A stretch of 64,000 nucleotides of DNA from Ruegeria profundi. GTDB taxonomy: Bacteria > Pseudomonadota > Alphaproteobacteria > Rhodobacterales > Rhodobacteraceae. The translations under genes were made by a program, and so were the position numbers. Shown here one piece after another: positions 63,262-64,000 of the stretch. Within the stretch, counting starts at the first letter, position 1. Each line of letters opens with the position of its first letter. The stretch spans positions 186,001 to 250,000 of the forward strand of contig NZ_LQBP01000006.1 of the NCBI RefSeq assembly GCF_001507545.1. The letters are read 5' to 3'. Below the pieces are notes generated by a model. It was not told the origin of the DNA. It was given only the letters and a program-made list of their open reading frames with translations, and did not search any database.

Positions 63262-64000
63262 TCAGATCAGTTTGCCAGCCAGCGAATTCGCACCTGAGTT
63301 TGTGATCCGTACGTCCCTTAGTTCGCCCACTGCAACATCGGCATCGGATACGTGAACCGAATGTAAATACTCGGATTTTCCGACCATTTGCCCAGCGAGA
63401 CGGCCGGGTTTTTCGAAAAGCACGCTGACCTTGCGCCCAACCATTGCATCCTGAATTTCGCGCTGATGCTGCGTGATCAGAGCCTGCAAACGCTGTAGGC
63501 GATCATCCGCTACGTCGGGGTCCACCTGGGACCGCTCGGCTGCAGGTGTGCCCGGGCGGGTGGAGTACTTAAACGAGTAGGCATAGCCGTATTTGACCTC
63601 TTGCACGAGGTCCAAGGTCGCCTGAAAATCTTCTTCGGTTTCTTCAGGGAAGCCGACGATGAAATCGCCAGACATCACGATATCAGGACGTGCGGCGCGA
63701 ATACGCTCGATCAGACGAAGGTAGCTTTCGGCTGTATGGCTGCGGTTCATGCGCTTTAGAATACGGTCTGATCCCGACTGCACCGGCAGGTGCAAATACG
63801 GCATCAGCTTGTTGCAGGTTCCGTGCGCTTCGATCAGGTCATCTGCCATGTCATTGGGGTGCGAGGTGGTAAAGCGGATACGTTCCAACCCATCAACCTT
63901 GTTCAATTCCCAGATCAATCCCGCAAGGGTCATATCACCGTTGGGTCCGGCCCCGTGATAGGCATTCACGTTCTGACCCAACAGAGTGATCTCGCGCACA
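63262..64000 (-). CDS. miaB: tRNA-2-methylthio-N6-dimethylallyladenosine synthase, N-terminus cut
   Basis: C-terminal 245 residues of MiaB. The open frame runs to the window end. [21 protein letters not shown] and [18 protein letters not shown] match the radical-SAM core, and a TRAM domain closes the protein (about 180-245, [23 protein letters not shown]). The N-terminal part with the CxxxCxxC site lies beyond the window. It methylthiolates A37 of tRNA. Confidence 0.95.
   Translation of the reverse strand, partial: VREITLLGQNVNAYHGAGPNGDMTLAGLIWELNKVDGLERIRFTTSHPNDMADDLIEAHGTCNKLMPYLHLPVQSGSDRILKRMNRSHTAESYLRLIERIRAARPDIVMSGDFIVGFPEETEEDFQATLDLVQEVKYGYAYSFKYSTRPGTPAAERSQVDPDVADDRLQRLQALITQHQREIQDAMVGRKVSVLFEKPGRLAGQMVGKSEYLHSVHVSDADVAVGELRDVRITNSGANSLAGKLI

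Overview
The window looks like a chromosomal segment of a marine Rhodobacterales (Roseobacter-group) alphaproteobacterium. The reasons are the DUF484-xerC pair, phosphatidylcholine synthase, a fused FdsG-FdsB formate dehydrogenase subunit, a CP4-like (class II) EPSP synthase, and above all a SAM/SAH-type riboswitch in front of metK, a class known from this order. The taxonomic call is inference. Coding density is high. I saw no rRNA, tRNA, CRISPR array, insertion sequence or prophage.

Layout. 1-16.9 kb is housekeeping: the end of a transaldolase, DUF484-xerC, pcs, a Gre-like protein, an O6-alkylguanine methyltransferase, ileS, a large DUF2339 membrane protein, a VIT1-like metal transporter, the overlapping ycjX-GNAT-ycjF operon, truA, and a DUF1007/NicO nickel-cobalt pair. 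17-25.8 kb is a purine (urate) degradation region: urate hydroxylase PuuD, 5-hydroxyisourate hydrolase, an allantoinase-OHCU decarboxylase fusion, ureidoglycolate lyase, ureidoglycine aminohydrolase and a LysR regulator. A GAPDH paralogue and a hydroxypyruvate/glyoxylate reductase-like gene are also there. No allantoate amidohydrolase is present. 25.9-31.8 kb is tamA-tamB; TamB carries an exact three-fold 109-residue tandem repeat.

32-37.4 kb encodes an NAD-linked molybdenum formate dehydrogenase (fdsGB fusion, fdsA) and its likely LysR regulator. 37.7-45.6 kb is a mostly plus-strand series: an AhpD-like protein, ychF (minus strand), a PagL-like lipid A deacylase, trpA, an L-lactate dehydrogenase-type flavoenzyme, rplY, pth, a serine hydrolase and a DUF2237 protein. 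45.8-64 kb is mainly one long minus-strand series. Read in transcription order it is miaB (cut by the window end), an outer-membrane protein, phoH-ybeY-corC-lnt, riboswitch-metK, trmB, aroA-cmk, rpsA-ihfB-lapA-trpF-(small ORF)-trpB. Between cmk and rpsA sits a 3.3-kb block with a flavin-dependent halogenase, a YHS protein and a small membrane protein.

Non-coding structure of note: the SAM/SAH riboswitch; four copies of a two-hairpin intergenic element (GGCCCAAC core, GGCGGGAG end), two of them as a head-to-head pair between convergent genes; two perfect hairpins in the rplY leader; a hairpin with a T-rich tail in the rpsA leader; and several clear intrinsic terminators.
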